Source of the DNA: Sphingomonas sp. dw_22
GTDB lineage: Bacteria; Pseudomonadota; Alphaproteobacteria; Sphingomonadales; Sphingomonadaceae
NCBI RefSeq assembly: GCF_018449795.1
Contig: NZ_JAAVVE010000008.1
Span: forward strand, 62,001-126,000
Length of the DNA: 64,000 nt
Direction of reading: 5' to 3'
This document shows positions 8,495 through 17,251 of the stretch, piece after piece. Position numbers and translations under genes: made by a program. Each line of letters opens with the position of its first letter. The stretch's first letter is position 1. Below the pieces are notes generated by a model. It saw nothing but the letters and a program-made list of their open reading frames with translations, made no database searches and was not told where the DNA came from.

Positions 8495-9466
8495 CTATTC
8501 CGCCGCCTGCGCCACCGTCTCGAAATCCGCCTCGGCCAGGAAGCGCTCCGAATCGAGCGCCGCCATGCAGCCCGTGCCCGCCGCCGTCACCGCCTGGCGG
8601 TAATGCTTGTCCATCACGTCGCCGCAGGCGAACACGCCGGGGACGCTCGTCTTGGTCGTCCCCTTCTCGACGACGATATAGCCGTCCGAATCGAGCTCGA
8701 TATGGCCGCGGAACAGCTCGGTCGCCGGGTGATGGCCGATCGCGACGAAGCCGCCGTCCACCTCCAGCGTCGAAAGCTCGCCGGTCACCATGTCCTTCAG
8801 CTCGATGCCGACCAGTCCCTCGGGCTGGCCGCCGCCGATGAAGCGCTCGACCTTCTTGTTCCACATCACGCTGATCCGTTCGTTGGCGAACAGCCGCTGC
8901 TGCAGGATCTTCTCGGCGCGGAACGAGTCGCGGCGATGGATCACGGTCACGTCATGGCTGTGGTTGGTGAGGTACAGCGCCTCCTCGACCGCGGTGTTGC
9001 CGCCGCCGATCACCCCCACCTTCTTGCCGCGGAAGAAGAAGCCGTCGCAGGTGGCGCAGGCGCTCACGCCCTTGCCCTTCAGCAGCTCCTCCGAATCGAG
9101 GCCCAGCCAGCGTGCCTGGGCGCCGGTGGCGATCACCAGCACGTCGCCCAGATAGACGGTGCCGCCGTCGCCCACCATGCGGAACGGCCGCTGCGAGACG
9201 TCGACCTCGACGATCGTGTCCCACATCATCTGCGCGCCGACATGCTCGGCCTGGGCCTGCATCTCCTGCATCAGCCACGGCCCCTGGATCACGTCGCGGA
9301 AGCCGGGATAATTCTCCACGTCAGTCGTGGTCATGAGCTGGCCGCCGGGCTGGATGCCCTGGACGACAATCGGCGCCAGCCCGGCGCGTGCGCCATAGAT
9401 GGCGGCCGAGAGGCCGGCAGGGCCGGAGCCCAGGATCAGCATGCGAGTGGAATGAGTGGCGGTCAT
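8495..9466 (-). CDS. trxB: Thioredoxin-disulfide reductase
   Basis: A 323-residue cytoplasmic flavoenzyme that transfers electrons from NADPH via FAD and a redox disulfide to thioredoxin. FAD-binding GSGPAG is at residues 13-18, the redox pair CATC at 137-140 and the NADPH-binding GGGNTA at 154-159. The C-terminal FAD motif is PGVFACGDVMDKHYRQAVTAAGTGCMAA. Length and motif order are those of bacterial low-molecular-weight TrxB. The start at 9466 (MTATHSTRM) is chosen because GGAAAG precedes it and the family motif follows directly; in-frame sequence further upstream is not TrxB-like. Confidence 0.97.
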   Translation of the reverse strand: MTATHSTRMLILGSGPAGLSAAIYGARAGLAPIVVQGIQPGGQLMTTTDVENYPGFRDVIQGPWLMQEMQAQAEHVGAQMMWDTIVEVDVSQRPFRMVGDGGTVYLGDVLVIATGAQARWLGLDSEELLKGKGVSACATCDGFFFRGKKVGVIGGGNTAVEEALYLTNHSHDVTVIHRRDSFRAEKILQQRLFANERISVMWNKKVERFIGGGQPEGLVGIELKDMVTGELSTLEVDGGFVAIGHHPATELFRGHIELDSDGYIVVEKGTTKTSVPGVFACGDVMDKHYRQAVTAAGTGCMAALDSERFLAEADFETVAQAAE

Positions 9467-9611
9467 GGTGCTTTCCGATTCTGGGCCAGAAATCTGGGAT
9501 GCCGCTTCTTGGGGGAGCGCATCGTCGGAAGCAACATGGCGTGCGTCGCGCGGCATGCAATGGCCGAACGGCGCAGCAAAGCTGTCGGCCCGCCAAGCGG
9601 GATTTGGGCCT

Positions 9612-10682
9612 CTATCCGGCAAGGATGCGCAGGACCGGCACCCGCATCAATATCCGGATCGCGATGGCGCTGAGCACCGCGACCGCGAAGGCGAGCATCG
9701 CGAATTCCACAGGCCCATCATTGCCGATGACCGGACCCAGCTTGTACAGGAAGAGCACGTGCACGCAGTAGATGCCCAGGCTGAGCTTGCTGAGGTCGAC
9801 GATTATGCGCGGCACGCTCGGCCGATCGGGGGCGATCCCGATCAACAGGCCGCAGACCCCCAGCACTATCGTCGAGATCGACGCTTCCATATGCCACAGG
9901 GGAATCCCCATGCCCCAGGCGATCCACCAATTCTCGGCCAGCGACAGCCCGAAGCAGCCGATCGTCGCGACGATCGCCAGGCGATACGACAGGCGGAACG
10001 CGCTGCGCGCAAGCATCGCGCCGATGCAGACCAGCAGCGGCCCGGCATATTCGCGAGTCCATAGGAGCCCGCCGGGCGGTTCGATCAGCCAGAAATAGGG
10101 CCCTCTCGCCAGGCCATATGCCGCAATCGCCGCGCAGAGGATAAAAGCCTTTCCGAGGCCGAATTTCGAGCCGGCCAGCGCGACCAATATCTGGCTCGCC
10201 CCCAGCACGGGCAGGAACCAGAGCTGGAAGGCGAGGCCGCCCAGAAGCAATTCCTGAAGGCTCGGTTGCCAGGGCGAAGGCGGCGGAAAGGCCCCGAAGA
10301 AGATGACGTAGATCGCATACCAGCCGCAATAGATCGGCAGCAGCCTTTGCAGCGGCCGATTCAGGATCGCCCAGTCCGGCGTTTCCGGGATCCTCAGGAA
10401 ATAGCCGCCGGCCGCGAAGAAGAACGGAACGGCGAACCTGCAAACCGTACCGACAAGAGTCACCCATAAGGGCTGCGCCATGCCGATCGGGATCGCGGGC
10501 AGCGCGTGGAGGGCGACGACCATCAACGCCGCAAGGAACCGGATCGCGTCGATCAGTTCGAACCGCTGGATCCTGTTCGAACTATCGGCGGCATTCCCGG
10601 TCAGGCAGGATCCCCTGGGGCTATGGTCTGCCGGATTCGATAGTTCAGCGGCGCCCCATGGTCCAGCGGGCGCGGCCCGCAA
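9612..10682 (-). CDS. Acyltransferase 3 family membrane protein (OafA-like)
   Basis: An integral membrane O-acyltransferase of about 350 residues with roughly ten hydrophobic segments. It begins with the family signature ELIDAIRFLAALMVVALHALP, whose histidine is the proposed catalytic residue, and ends with a short cytoplasmic tail. Such enzymes O-acetylate or otherwise acylate surface sugars, so it could modify exopolysaccharide or lipopolysaccharide. The start is uncertain: the in-frame codon at 10682 is TTG. No ATG lies before residue 54, inside the first membrane segment, so the N-terminal 30 residues are doubtful. The gene is followed after about 145 bases by trxB on the same strand. Confidence 0.8.
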   Translation of the reverse strand: MRAAPAGPWGAAELSNPADHSPRGSCLTGNAADSSNRIQRFELIDAIRFLAALMVVALHALPAIPIGMAQPLWVTLVGTVCRFAVPFFFAAGGYFLRIPETPDWAILNRPLQRLLPIYCGWYAIYVIFFGAFPPPSPWQPSLQELLLGGLAFQLWFLPVLGASQILVALAGSKFGLGKAFILCAAIAAYGLARGPYFWLIEPPGGLLWTREYAGPLLVCIGAMLARSAFRLSYRLAIVATIGCFGLSLAENWWIAWGMGIPLWHMEASISTIVLGVCGLLIGIAPDRPSVPRIIVDLSKLSLGIYCVHVLFLYKLGPVIGNDGPVEFAMLAFAVAVLSAIAIRILMRVPVLRILAG

Positions 10683-10714
10683 CGGGCCGTTTCGATGCCG
10701 GACCAGAAAGGAAA

Positions 10715-10791
10715 TGGTAGCGGAGGAGGGACTTGAACCCCCGACCCCAGGATTATGATTCCCGTGCTCTAACCAACTGAGCTACTCCGCC
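10715..10791 (-). tRNA. tRNA-Met (CAT), elongator
   Basis: A 77-base cloverleaf on the minus strand with encoded CCA. The acceptor pairs GGCGGAG with CTCCGCT. The D arm is GCTCAGTTGGTTAGAGC, and the anticodon stem CGGGA/TCCTG frames the loop ATCATAA (CAT). The T arm contains GGTTCAAGTCC. The paired first base rules out initiator tRNA. The acceptor resembles elongator Met rather than the lysidine-modified tRNA-Ile2, which usually starts GGGCC. Confidence 0.95.
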
Positions 10792-10845
10792 CCGCTTAGG
10801 GCTCGCCGAAGCGAGGGGGCCACATAGGTCCGGCCCGCGAACCGG

Positions 10846-11355
10846 TCAAGCGAACATATGCCGCGAATGCGCCTCCCACGGCCCATTGCGATACCACCAG
10901 CTCGCCAGCCCGGCGATTTCCACCTCCCGGCCCATGAAATCGCGCGCCAACGCCGTCAGCACCGCCTTGGCGAGTACCGGGCGGACCTTGTTCTGGATGG
11001 TGACGTGCGGGCGCCAGCGGCCGGCATCCTGCGCGGTGAGCAGCCCGGCGAACGCCTCGACCAGCCCCTCGCGGATCGCGACCAGCTCCGGCGCCTCGAT
11101 CCGATAGGCGACGCCGCCGCCCAGCGACATCAGCCCGGTCACCTTCGCTCGCGGCGCGCGCACGCCGCGCGTCTCCTGGCTGAGGCGATGCTTGAGCTCG
11201 TCCGCCGCCGAGGGCGGAAGCTGGTGGAACAGCGTGAGATGCGCATCGACCATGTTCCGCTCCGGCGGATAATGCGCACGGCGCAGCGCATTGAACCAGG
11301 CCTGGTCCTGCCGCCCGAGCAGCGCCGTCACGATCAGCGGTGCCGACGGACTCAA
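10846..11355 (-). CDS. 2'-5' RNA ligase / 2H phosphoesterase family protein
   Basis: A 169-residue member of the 2H phosphoesterase superfamily, which includes the ThpR RNA 2',3'-cyclic phosphodiesterases. Both catalytic H-x-T/S motifs are visible: HLT at 39-41 ([10 protein letters not shown]) and HVT at 117-119 (RPHVTIQNK). I place the start at a TTG (11355) that overlaps the stop codon of the upstream kup gene (TTGA), implying translational coupling; upstream in-frame sequence belongs to the kup coding region. The enzyme is expected to be cytoplasmic. Its physiological RNA or nucleotide substrate is unknown. Confidence 0.82.
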   Translation of the reverse strand: MSPSAPLIVTALLGRQDQAWFNALRRAHYPPERNMVDAHLTLFHQLPPSAADELKHRLSQETRGVRAPRAKVTGLMSLGGGVAYRIEAPELVAIREGLVEAFAGLLTAQDAGRWRPHVTIQNKVRPVLAKAVLTALARDFMGREVEIAGLASWWYRNGPWEAHSRHMFA

Positions 11356-13283
11356 ATCTCCACCTGGCTCCCCAGCTCGACCACGCGGTTGGTCGGCAGG
11401 CGGAAGAATTCCATCGCGCTTTCGGCGTTCCGCAGCATCCAGGCGAACAGCTTCTCGCGCCAGATCATCATCCCGGGCCGCGACGAGGGCAGCAGCGTCT
11501 GCCGCGCCAGGAAGAAGCTGGTCTCCATCATCTTGAACTCGGCGCCGCACGCATTGGTCTGCTTCAGCGCGGCGGGCACGTCGGCCTCCTGCATGAAGCC
11601 GTAGTAGAGGATCATGCGGTGGAAGCCGCGGCCCAGATCCTCCAGCTTCAGCCGTTTCTCCTCAGGCACATAGGGCACGTCGGCGATCTTCACGGTGAGC
11701 AGGATCACGCGCTCGTGCAGCACCTTGTTGTGCTTGAGGTTGTGGAGCAGCGCATGCGGCACGCCGTCGGGCGTGGAGGTCATGAAGACCGCGGTGCCCG
11801 GCACCCGGGTCGCCGATGTCGCCGCCGAATCGATGAAGATCTTGATCGGCATCGCGCTCTCGCGCAGCCGGGCGATCATCAGCGCCCGCCCCTTCGACCA
11901 GGTCGTCAGCAGCGTGAAGATCACCAGCCCCACCATCAGCGGGAACCAGCCGCCATCGGGCACCTTGGTCAGGTTCGCCGCGAAATAGGCGAGATCGACC
12001 GTGAAGAAGAGCGTGAGCAGCGGGATCGCATAGCGCTTCTTCCACTTCCACAGGTTGAACAGCACCACCGCGAGCAGGCAATTGTCGATCAGCATCGCGC
12101 CGGTGACGGCGATGCCATAAGCGGCGGTCAGGTTCGACGAGGTCTGGAACGACAGGACGAGCAGGATGACCATCGCCATCAGCGCCCAGTTGACCAGCGG
12201 GATATAGATCTGCCCGGCGGTGGAGGCGCTGGTATGGTCGATGCGCAGCCGCGGCACGAAGCCGAGCTGGATCGCCTGCTGCGTCACCGAGAAGGCGCCG
12301 GAGATCACCGCCTGCGAGGCGATGATCGCCGCCATCGTCGCCAGCACGACCAGCGGCAGCTGGAGCGCATCGGGCGCCAGCTCGTAGAAGGGGCTGGCGA
12401 TCGCCGCCTGCCCCTCGCGCATCAGCAGCGCCCCCTGCCCCATGTAATTGAGGATCAGCGCGGGCAGCACGAAGAACAGCCAGGAGATGCGGATCGGATT
12501 GCGCCCGAAATGGCCCATGTCGGCATAGAGCGCCTCGGCGCCCGTCACCGCCAGCACGATCGAGCCCAGTGCCAGGAAGGCCGGCACCGGATCGCGGAGG
12601 AAGAACTGGACGGCGTGGTGCGGCAGCAGCGCCTGGAGCACCGTCGGGCTATGGACGATGCTCAGCACGCCCAGCGTCGCGATCACCGCGAAATAGAGCA
12701 GCATGATCGGGCCGAAGAACAGCCCCACCCGCGCCGTGCCGGTGCTCTGGATCGAGAACAGCATCACCAGGATCATCACCGCGATCGGCACGACCAGCCC
12801 GGCGAAGCCCGGCGCCGCGACGGCAAGGCCCTCCACCGCGGAGAGCACCGAAACCGCCGGCGTGATCATCGAGTCGCCATAGAAGAGCGCCGTGGCGAAC
12901 ACGCCGAGCAGCACGATCCCCGCCGTCCATCGCTTCTGCCCGCCGGAGCGGCCCGAGATCAGCGCGAGCAGCGCCAGGCTGCCGCCCTCGCCCTTGTTGT
13001 CGGCGCGCATGATGACGGTGACGTATTTCAGCGTCACCACCGCCATCATCGACCAGAACATCAGGCTGATCACGCCCATGATGTTCGCTTCGTCGAGCGT
13101 CAGGTGGTGATGCCCGTGGAACGTCTCGCGGAACGCATAGAGCGGGCTGGTACCGATATCGCCGAAGACGATTCCGATCGCGCCGAGCGCGAGCTTCCAC
13201 GTCGCGTCCCTGGCATGACCGTCGCCGTCATGCGGATCGTGCTGGGCCGGAAGCTCTTCGCTTCCGCTTGCGGGGATGTTCAC
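11352..13283 (-). CDS. kup: Low-affinity potassium transporter Kup
   Basis: A 643-residue inner-membrane K+/H+ symporter of the KUP/HAK family. The N-terminal signature [20 protein letters not shown] is intact, followed by about twelve transmembrane segments and a roughly 180-residue hydrophilic C-terminal domain. The start at 13283 is a GTG ([10 protein letters not shown]) with only a weak ribosome site; residues before about 25 are a variable acidic/His-rich tail. The 162 bases upstream to the Lrp-family gene hold no recognisable regulatory element. The 2'-5' RNA ligase gene overlaps its 3' end. Confidence 0.95.
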   Translation of the reverse strand: MNIPASGSEELPAQHDPHDGDGHARDATWKLALGAIGIVFGDIGTSPLYAFRETFHGHHHLTLDEANIMGVISLMFWSMMAVVTLKYVTVIMRADNKGEGGSLALLALISGRSGGQKRWTAGIVLLGVFATALFYGDSMITPAVSVLSAVEGLAVAAPGFAGLVVPIAVMILVMLFSIQSTGTARVGLFFGPIMLLYFAVIATLGVLSIVHSPTVLQALLPHHAVQFFLRDPVPAFLALGSIVLAVTGAEALYADMGHFGRNPIRISWLFFVLPALILNYMGQGALLMREGQAAIASPFYELAPDALQLPLVVLATMAAIIASQAVISGAFSVTQQAIQLGFVPRLRIDHTSASTAGQIYIPLVNWALMAMVILLVLSFQTSSNLTAAYGIAVTGAMLIDNCLLAVVLFNLWKWKKRYAIPLLTLFFTVDLAYFAANLTKVPDGGWFPLMVGLVIFTLLTTWSKGRALMIARLRESAMPIKIFIDSAATSATRVPGTAVFMTSTPDGVPHALLHNLKHNKVLHERVILLTVKIADVPYVPEEKRLKLEDLGRGFHRMILYYGFMQEADVPAALKQTNACGAEFKMMETSFFLARQTLLPSSRPGMMIWREKLFAWMLRNAESAMEFFRLPTNRVVELGSQVEI

Positions 13284-13445
13284 TGGCGCGGCGTTCGCGC
13301 GCTGGAGGGTACGGACCTGGTCATGTCGACCTGATTTCTTGTCCTGCTCAAAGTCGGCGCGCCGTTAGCACGTGCAACATTGGCTAGCAACGCGCATCGT
13401 CACGGCAGACGCGCGACCCGCGTCTGGGGTTCCCCGCCTAGATAG

Positions 13446-13916
13446 TTATCGCGCGGCCCCAAACAATGCGTCGGCTTCGCTCCGCGTCGGCACCTCGCGC
13501 AAGACGAAGCTGCTGTTGATCGTCACGACTCCAGGCAAACGGCCCAGATGTTCGCGGTGCAGCCGCTCGTAATCGTCGAGGTCGCGGCACAATATCTTGA
13601 GCCGGTAATCCTGCCCGCCGGAGACCAGCGCGCACTCCACCACGCCGTCGATCGCCCCCACCGCCATCTCGAATTGGGCAAGATCCTCCTCCACCTGCGT
13701 GCCCAGCGTGATGTCGACCAGCGCGGTCACGCGGAAGCCGAGTCGCCGATGCCCCAGCCGCGCGCCATAGCCCCGCACCTGGCCCGACGCCTCCAGCCCC
13801 TGGATGCGCCGCGTGCAGGCCGATTGCGACAGCCCGGCGCGGGCGGCGATCTGGCTCACCGGCGCGCGGGCGTCTTCAGCCAGTATCTTCAGGATTGCAG
13901 CGTCGATTCGGTCCAT
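13446..13916 (-). CDS. Lrp/AsnC family transcriptional regulator
   Basis: A 156-residue feast/famine regulator. The N-terminal winged helix-turn-helix is at about residues 3-60 (LKILAEDARAPVSQIAARAGLSQSACTRRIQGLE) and the C-terminal RAM effector domain follows (VTALVDITLG…CALVSGGQDYRLKI). It starts at 13916 (MDRIDAAIL) with no credible earlier start. It is divergent from alanine dehydrogenase, an arrangement in which the regulator normally controls the dehydrogenase in response to alanine or another amino acid, and often itself. A candidate operator lies between them. Confidence 0.93.
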   Translation of the reverse strand: MDRIDAAILKILAEDARAPVSQIAARAGLSQSACTRRIQGLEASGQVRGYGARLGHRRLGFRVTALVDITLGTQVEEDLAQFEMAVGAIDGVVECALVSGGQDYRLKILCRDLDDYERLHREHLGRLPGVVTINSSFVLREVPTRSEADALFGAAR

Positions 13917-13949
13917 CACGCATGAATACCCCGACCATACCCCCAAGTC

Positions 13950-13963
13950 CGCATATTTATGCG
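13950..13963. promoter_or_regulatory. Candidate Lrp operator between lrp-like gene and ald
   Basis: CGCATA-TT-TATGCG is a perfect 14-base palindrome with an AT-rich centre. It is the only AT-rich dyad in the 139-base divergent intergenic region, and lies 34 bases upstream of the regulator start and about 92 bases before ald. Size and AT centre fit Lrp-type sites. Confidence 0.4.
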
Positions 13964-14055
13964 CTAAATCGCTCCCGGCCGCCAAACTTTGCAAGGATTC
14001 GCGGCGACTCGTTCGGATAGGATATGTCCACCCAACTTTCCCAGGAGAGACCTCC

Positions 14056-15162
14056 ATGCGCGTCGGCGTTCCCAAGGAAATCAAGAATCACGAATATCGC
14101 GTCGGCCTGACGCCCGCCTCGGTCGCCGAGCTGGTCCATGCCGGGCACGAGGTGCTGGTCGAGACCCAGGCCGGCTCCGGCATCGATTTCGACGATGCCG
14201 CCTATGTGGCGGTCGGCGCGACGATCGCTCCCGATGCCGCCTCGGTCTTCGCCGGATCGGACATGATCGTGAAGGTCAAGGAGCCGCAGCCGCAAGAGAT
14301 CGCCCTGCTCGAGCCGCGCCACCTGCTCTTCACCTATCTCCACCTCGCCGCCGACAAGCCCCAGACCGAGGGCCTGATCGCCTCGGGCGCGACCTGCATC
14401 GCCTATGAGACGGTGACGTCCAATTCGGGCGCCCTGCCCCTGCTCAAGCCGATGTCCGAAGTCGCAGGCCGCATGTCGATCCAGGTCGGCGCGCATTATC
14501 TGGAGAAGGAACAGGGCGGCCGCGGCGAGCTACTCGGCGGCGTGCCGGGCGTCGCCCCGGCCCGAGTCGCGATCCTCGGCGGCGGCGTCGCCGGCATCAA
14601 CGCGGCGCAGATCGCGGTCGGCCAGCGCGCCGACGTGACGATCTACGACATCAACAATGAGCGCCTCGCCGAGCTGGACCTGCATTTCGGCAGCCAAATC
14701 AAGACCGCCTATGCCAGCAAGGCCGCGATCGCCGAAGCGGTGACGCGCTCGCAGCTCGTGATCGGCGCGGTGCTGGTGCCCGGCGCAGCGGCGCCCAAGC
14801 TGGTCACCCGCGACATGCTAAAGACGATGATGCGCGGATCGGTGCTGGTCGATATCGCGATCGACCAGGGCGGCTGCTTCGAGACGAGCCACGCCACCAC
14901 CCACGACAACCCGGTCTATGAGATCGACGGCGTGATCCATTATTGCGTGGCGAACATGCCCGGCGCGGTCGCCCGCACCTCGGCCTTCGCGCTCAACAAC
15001 GCGACCCTGCCCTTCGTCCTCAAGCTGGCGAACCACGGTGCCGAGGCCGCGATGAAGACCGACAAGCACCTCGCCAACGGCCTCAACGTCTCGGGCGGCA
15101 AGATCCGCCACCAGGCCGTCGCCGAAGCGCTCGACCTGCCGTTCGAAGCCTGGGCAGGCTGA
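14056..15162 (+). CDS. ald: Alanine dehydrogenase
   Basis: A 368-residue NAD-dependent L-alanine dehydrogenase (L-alanine + NAD+ + H2O to pyruvate + ammonia + NADH). The N-terminal family signature MRVGVPKEIKNHEYRVGL is intact. Catalytic Lys75 (IVKVKEPQ) and His96 (TYLHLAAD) are present. The Rossmann glycine motif is ILGGGVAGINAA and the C-terminal part contains HYCVANMPGAVARTS. AGGAGAG lies 7 bases before the ATG. The divergent Lrp-family regulator probably controls it. Confidence 0.97.
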   Translation: MRVGVPKEIKNHEYRVGLTPASVAELVHAGHEVLVETQAGSGIDFDDAAYVAVGATIAPDAASVFAGSDMIVKVKEPQPQEIALLEPRHLLFTYLHLAADKPQTEGLIASGATCIAYETVTSNSGALPLLKPMSEVAGRMSIQVGAHYLEKEQGGRGELLGGVPGVAPARVAILGGGVAGINAAQIAVGQRADVTIYDINNERLAELDLHFGSQIKTAYASKAAIAEAVTRSQLVIGAVLVPGAAAPKLVTRDMLKTMMRGSVLVDIAIDQGGCFETSHATTHDNPVYEIDGVIHYCVANMPGAVARTSAFALNNATLPFVLKLANHGAEAAMKTDKHLANGLNVSGGKIRHQAVAEALDLPFEAWAG

Positions 15163-15180
15163 TCCTTCCCCTCCTCCTTT

Positions 15181-15201
15181 CCCTCTCCCATTGGGAGAGG
15201 G
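15181..15201. repeat. Short GC palindrome downstream of ald
   Basis: Arms CCCTCTCCCA (15181-15190) and TGGGAGAGGG (15192-15201) are perfectly complementary around one base. A further short stem follows (GCGCCGAAGGCGC, 15207-15219). Its composition matches interspersed palindromes of sphingomonads; it may also limit ald read-through. Confidence 0.55.
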
Positions 15202-15299
15202 AGGGAGCGCCGAAGGCGCGGAAGGGTGAGGGCAACTGCGCCATCCTATAATGCAATTGGCGGCCCCATCCCGGCCGCCATGTGCATACAGGATGGTTC

Positions 15300-16367
15300 A
15301 TGTCCCGACTGGCGCTTGTGATGATCGTGCGAGACGAGGCGCGCTGCATTGCGCGCTGTCTCGAAAGCGTGCGCCCGCATGTCGACGAGATGATCGTCCT
15401 GGACACCGGCTCCACCGACGACACCGTCGCGATCGCCGAACGATGCGGCGCCACCGTCCACCCTTTCCCCTGGTGCGACGATTTCGCCGCCGCGCGCAAC
15501 GCCGCGCTGGACCATTCGGATGCCGACTGGAACCTGGTCCTCGACGCCGATGACTGGCTGGTCGGCGATCCGGCCGCGCTCGGCCCCGCCACGCTTCCCC
15601 CCGCGAGCGTCGCCCCGCCCTGCTTCATCGGCTGCGTGCGGATCGTCAACGAGCGCTCCGCCGAAGAAGGCGTGGCACGCAAGTTCATCCCCCGGGTGCT
15701 GCCGCGCGGCGTGCGCTATGTGGGGCGGATCCACGAGCAGCCCGTCTCGCCGCTGCCGCACAGCGTCCTGGCGATCCAGCTCCGCCATGACGGCTATGAG
15801 CCGGCGCAACTCGATCGCAAGGCGAACCGCAACGAAGCGCTGCTGCGCGCCGAGCTCCAGGCCAATCCGGACGACCCCTATCTCTGGTTCCAGCTCGGGC
15901 GCGAGCATCTCGTCCGCGATAATCCCGGCGAGGCGGCCGATCACCTGATGGCCGCCTATCGCACCAGCGGACCGGCTACGCCCTTCCGCCATGGTATCGT
16001 CGTCTCCGCGCTGCGGGCACTGAAGCGCGCGGAGCGCTTTCCCGAGGCCCTGGCCTTTGCCGATGCCGAGCATCGCAACTGGCCGAAATCGCCGGATTTC
16101 TACTTCGCCGTCGCCGACCTCTATCTCGAATGGGCAAGCCGCAACCCGGCAAGCGCGATGGACGAGCTGCTGCCGATCGTGGAGGGTGCCTGGAAGCGCT
16201 GCCTGGAGATCGGCGAGCAGCCCGATCTCGACGGTTCGGTGGAAGGCTGCGGCAGCTATCTGGCGGCAGGCAACCTGGCGATGTTCTACGGACAGCTCGG
16301 CATCGCCGACGAAGCCGAACGCTATGCGCAGACCGCCGCCGAGATGCGGGCCCTCTACGCGGCCTGA
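15300..16367 (+). CDS. Glycosyltransferase family 2 protein with TPR-like C-terminus
   Basis: A 355-residue predicted cytoplasmic glycosyltransferase. The GT-A start LALVMIVRDEARCIARCLESV and IVLDTGSTDDTV fit family 2, and the metal-binding DxD is VLDADDW (about residues 82-88). From about residue 180 the sequence turns into TPR-like helical repeats (LQANPDDPYLWFQLGREHL; YFAVADLYLEWA), as in bacterial TPR glycosyltransferases. The start at 15300 (MSRLALVM) fits the fold, since an earlier ATG would add six extra residues. The acceptor is unknown; other sugar genes are not adjacent. Confidence 0.87.
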   Translation: MSRLALVMIVRDEARCIARCLESVRPHVDEMIVLDTGSTDDTVAIAERCGATVHPFPWCDDFAAARNAALDHSDADWNLVLDADDWLVGDPAALGPATLPPASVAPPCFIGCVRIVNERSAEEGVARKFIPRVLPRGVRYVGRIHEQPVSPLPHSVLAIQLRHDGYEPAQLDRKANRNEALLRAELQANPDDPYLWFQLGREHLVRDNPGEAADHLMAAYRTSGPATPFRHGIVVSALRALKRAERFPEALAFADAEHRNWPKSPDFYFAVADLYLEWASRNPASAMDELLPIVEGAWKRCLEIGEQPDLDGSVEGCGSYLAAGNLAMFYGQLGIADEAERYAQTAAEMRALYAA

Positions 16368-16424
16368 GGCCTGTAATCGCTATTCAGCGACGGTATTCAA
16401 GCGACAGCCGTCAAAAGCCCCCTT

Positions 16425-16535
16425 CGTCACCCCGGCCGCAGTGCCGGGGTCCACTGTGCGGCTGGGAGAGCCGCTAGAAGCTTAGAGGGGCTCGCTCGCG
16501 GATGAGTAGACCCCGGCACTGCGGCCGGGGTGACG
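16425..16535. repeat. Long interspersed palindrome (27-base perfect arms)
   Basis: Arms at 16425-16451 and 16509-16535 are perfect reverse complements over 27 bases, each carrying CACCCCGGCC and GTGCCGGGGTC. A 57-base centre has smaller dyads. A related half-site is at 24963. It sits between convergent genes (glycosyltransferase and ccmI-like), where it could act as a bidirectional terminator. Confidence 0.85.
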
Positions 16536-16579
16536 GAGGGAGGAGTATCGCTACCCGCGACGCCGAATATCGATCCGCC

Positions 16580-17251
16580 CTAAGGCTTCGGACTCGGAGC
16601 AGGCTGCGTCGCCGCCCCGTCCTGCTTCGCCTTCGCCTCCAGCAGCCGGTCGAGCAGGAACAGCCGCACCAGCAGCTCATCGCGATAGCTCGCCTTTTCC
16701 GGCGTCAGCGCCACGGCCTTGGCCCACCAGGGCCGCGCCTCGGCGAACTTGCCTTCGCGGATCAGCGCCAGCCCCAGGAAGAAGGGCGGCCCGGGATGCT
16801 GCGGCCACAGCGTCATCGCCCGCTCGAATGCGAAGCGCGACGCGGGCGACACCTGCATCCCGTCATGCTCGGCCAGCGCCAGCCCCAGCCCGGTCCACAG
16901 CGCGCCGTCCTGCGGCGCCTTGCGCACCGCGCCGATCATCACGTTCGTCGCCTGGCCGGGCGCGCCGACCCGCGTCATCGCGTCCGCCGCGACGAAATAG
17001 GAATAGGCGAAGTTGAAGCGGCCGAACATCGCGTCGCGCAGCGCCACCAGATCGGGATCGACCTGCCCGCGCTGCCTCTCCGCCGCCACCGGATGGCCGG
17101 CGAGCCCCGGGCTCCCCTGCCAGGCATAGCCCGCCGCGCCCAGCATCAGCGCGGTCGCCGGGATCGTCCACAGCTTGCGCGGATAGCCGGTGCGCCACAG
17201 CAACAGCGCCGTGACGAGAGCGATCGCCAGCAGGAGCAGCCAGCCCATCAT
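16580..17251 (-). CDS. ccmI: Cytochrome c maturation TPR protein, CcmI/CycH-like
   Basis: A 223-residue protein with an N-terminal membrane pair (about residues 3-18, WLLLLAIALVTALLLW, and 26-42). After these comes a periplasmic TPR-like region (APQDGALWTGLGLALAEHD; HPGPPFFLGLALIREGKFAEARPWWAKAV) that presents apocytochrome to the haem lyase. It is shorter than classical CcmI. The ATG at 17251 overlaps the ccmH stop (ATGA), so it is the last gene of the ccm operon. The symbol is assigned from position and TPR content. Confidence 0.82.
   Translation of the reverse strand: MMGWLLLLAIALVTALLLWRTGYPRKLWTIPATALMLGAAGYAWQGSPGLAGHPVAAERQRGQVDPDLVALRDAMFGRFNFAYSYFVAADAMTRVGAPGQATNVMIGAVRKAPQDGALWTGLGLALAEHDGMQVSPASRFAFERAMTLWPQHPGPPFFLGLALIREGKFAEARPWWAKAVALTPEKASYRDELLVRLFLLDRLLEAKAKQDGAATQPAPSPKP

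Noticed and set aside
10715..10791. tRNA-Ile2 (CAT with lysidine) as an alternative to tRNA-Met
   Set aside because: Acceptor GGCGGAG and G1:U72 pairing match elongator Met of this group; Ile2 normally starts GGGCC.
11340..13334. A 664-codon frame antisense to kup
   Set aside because: Arg/His/Gln-rich shadow of the GC-rich kup coding strand with no domain-like sequence.
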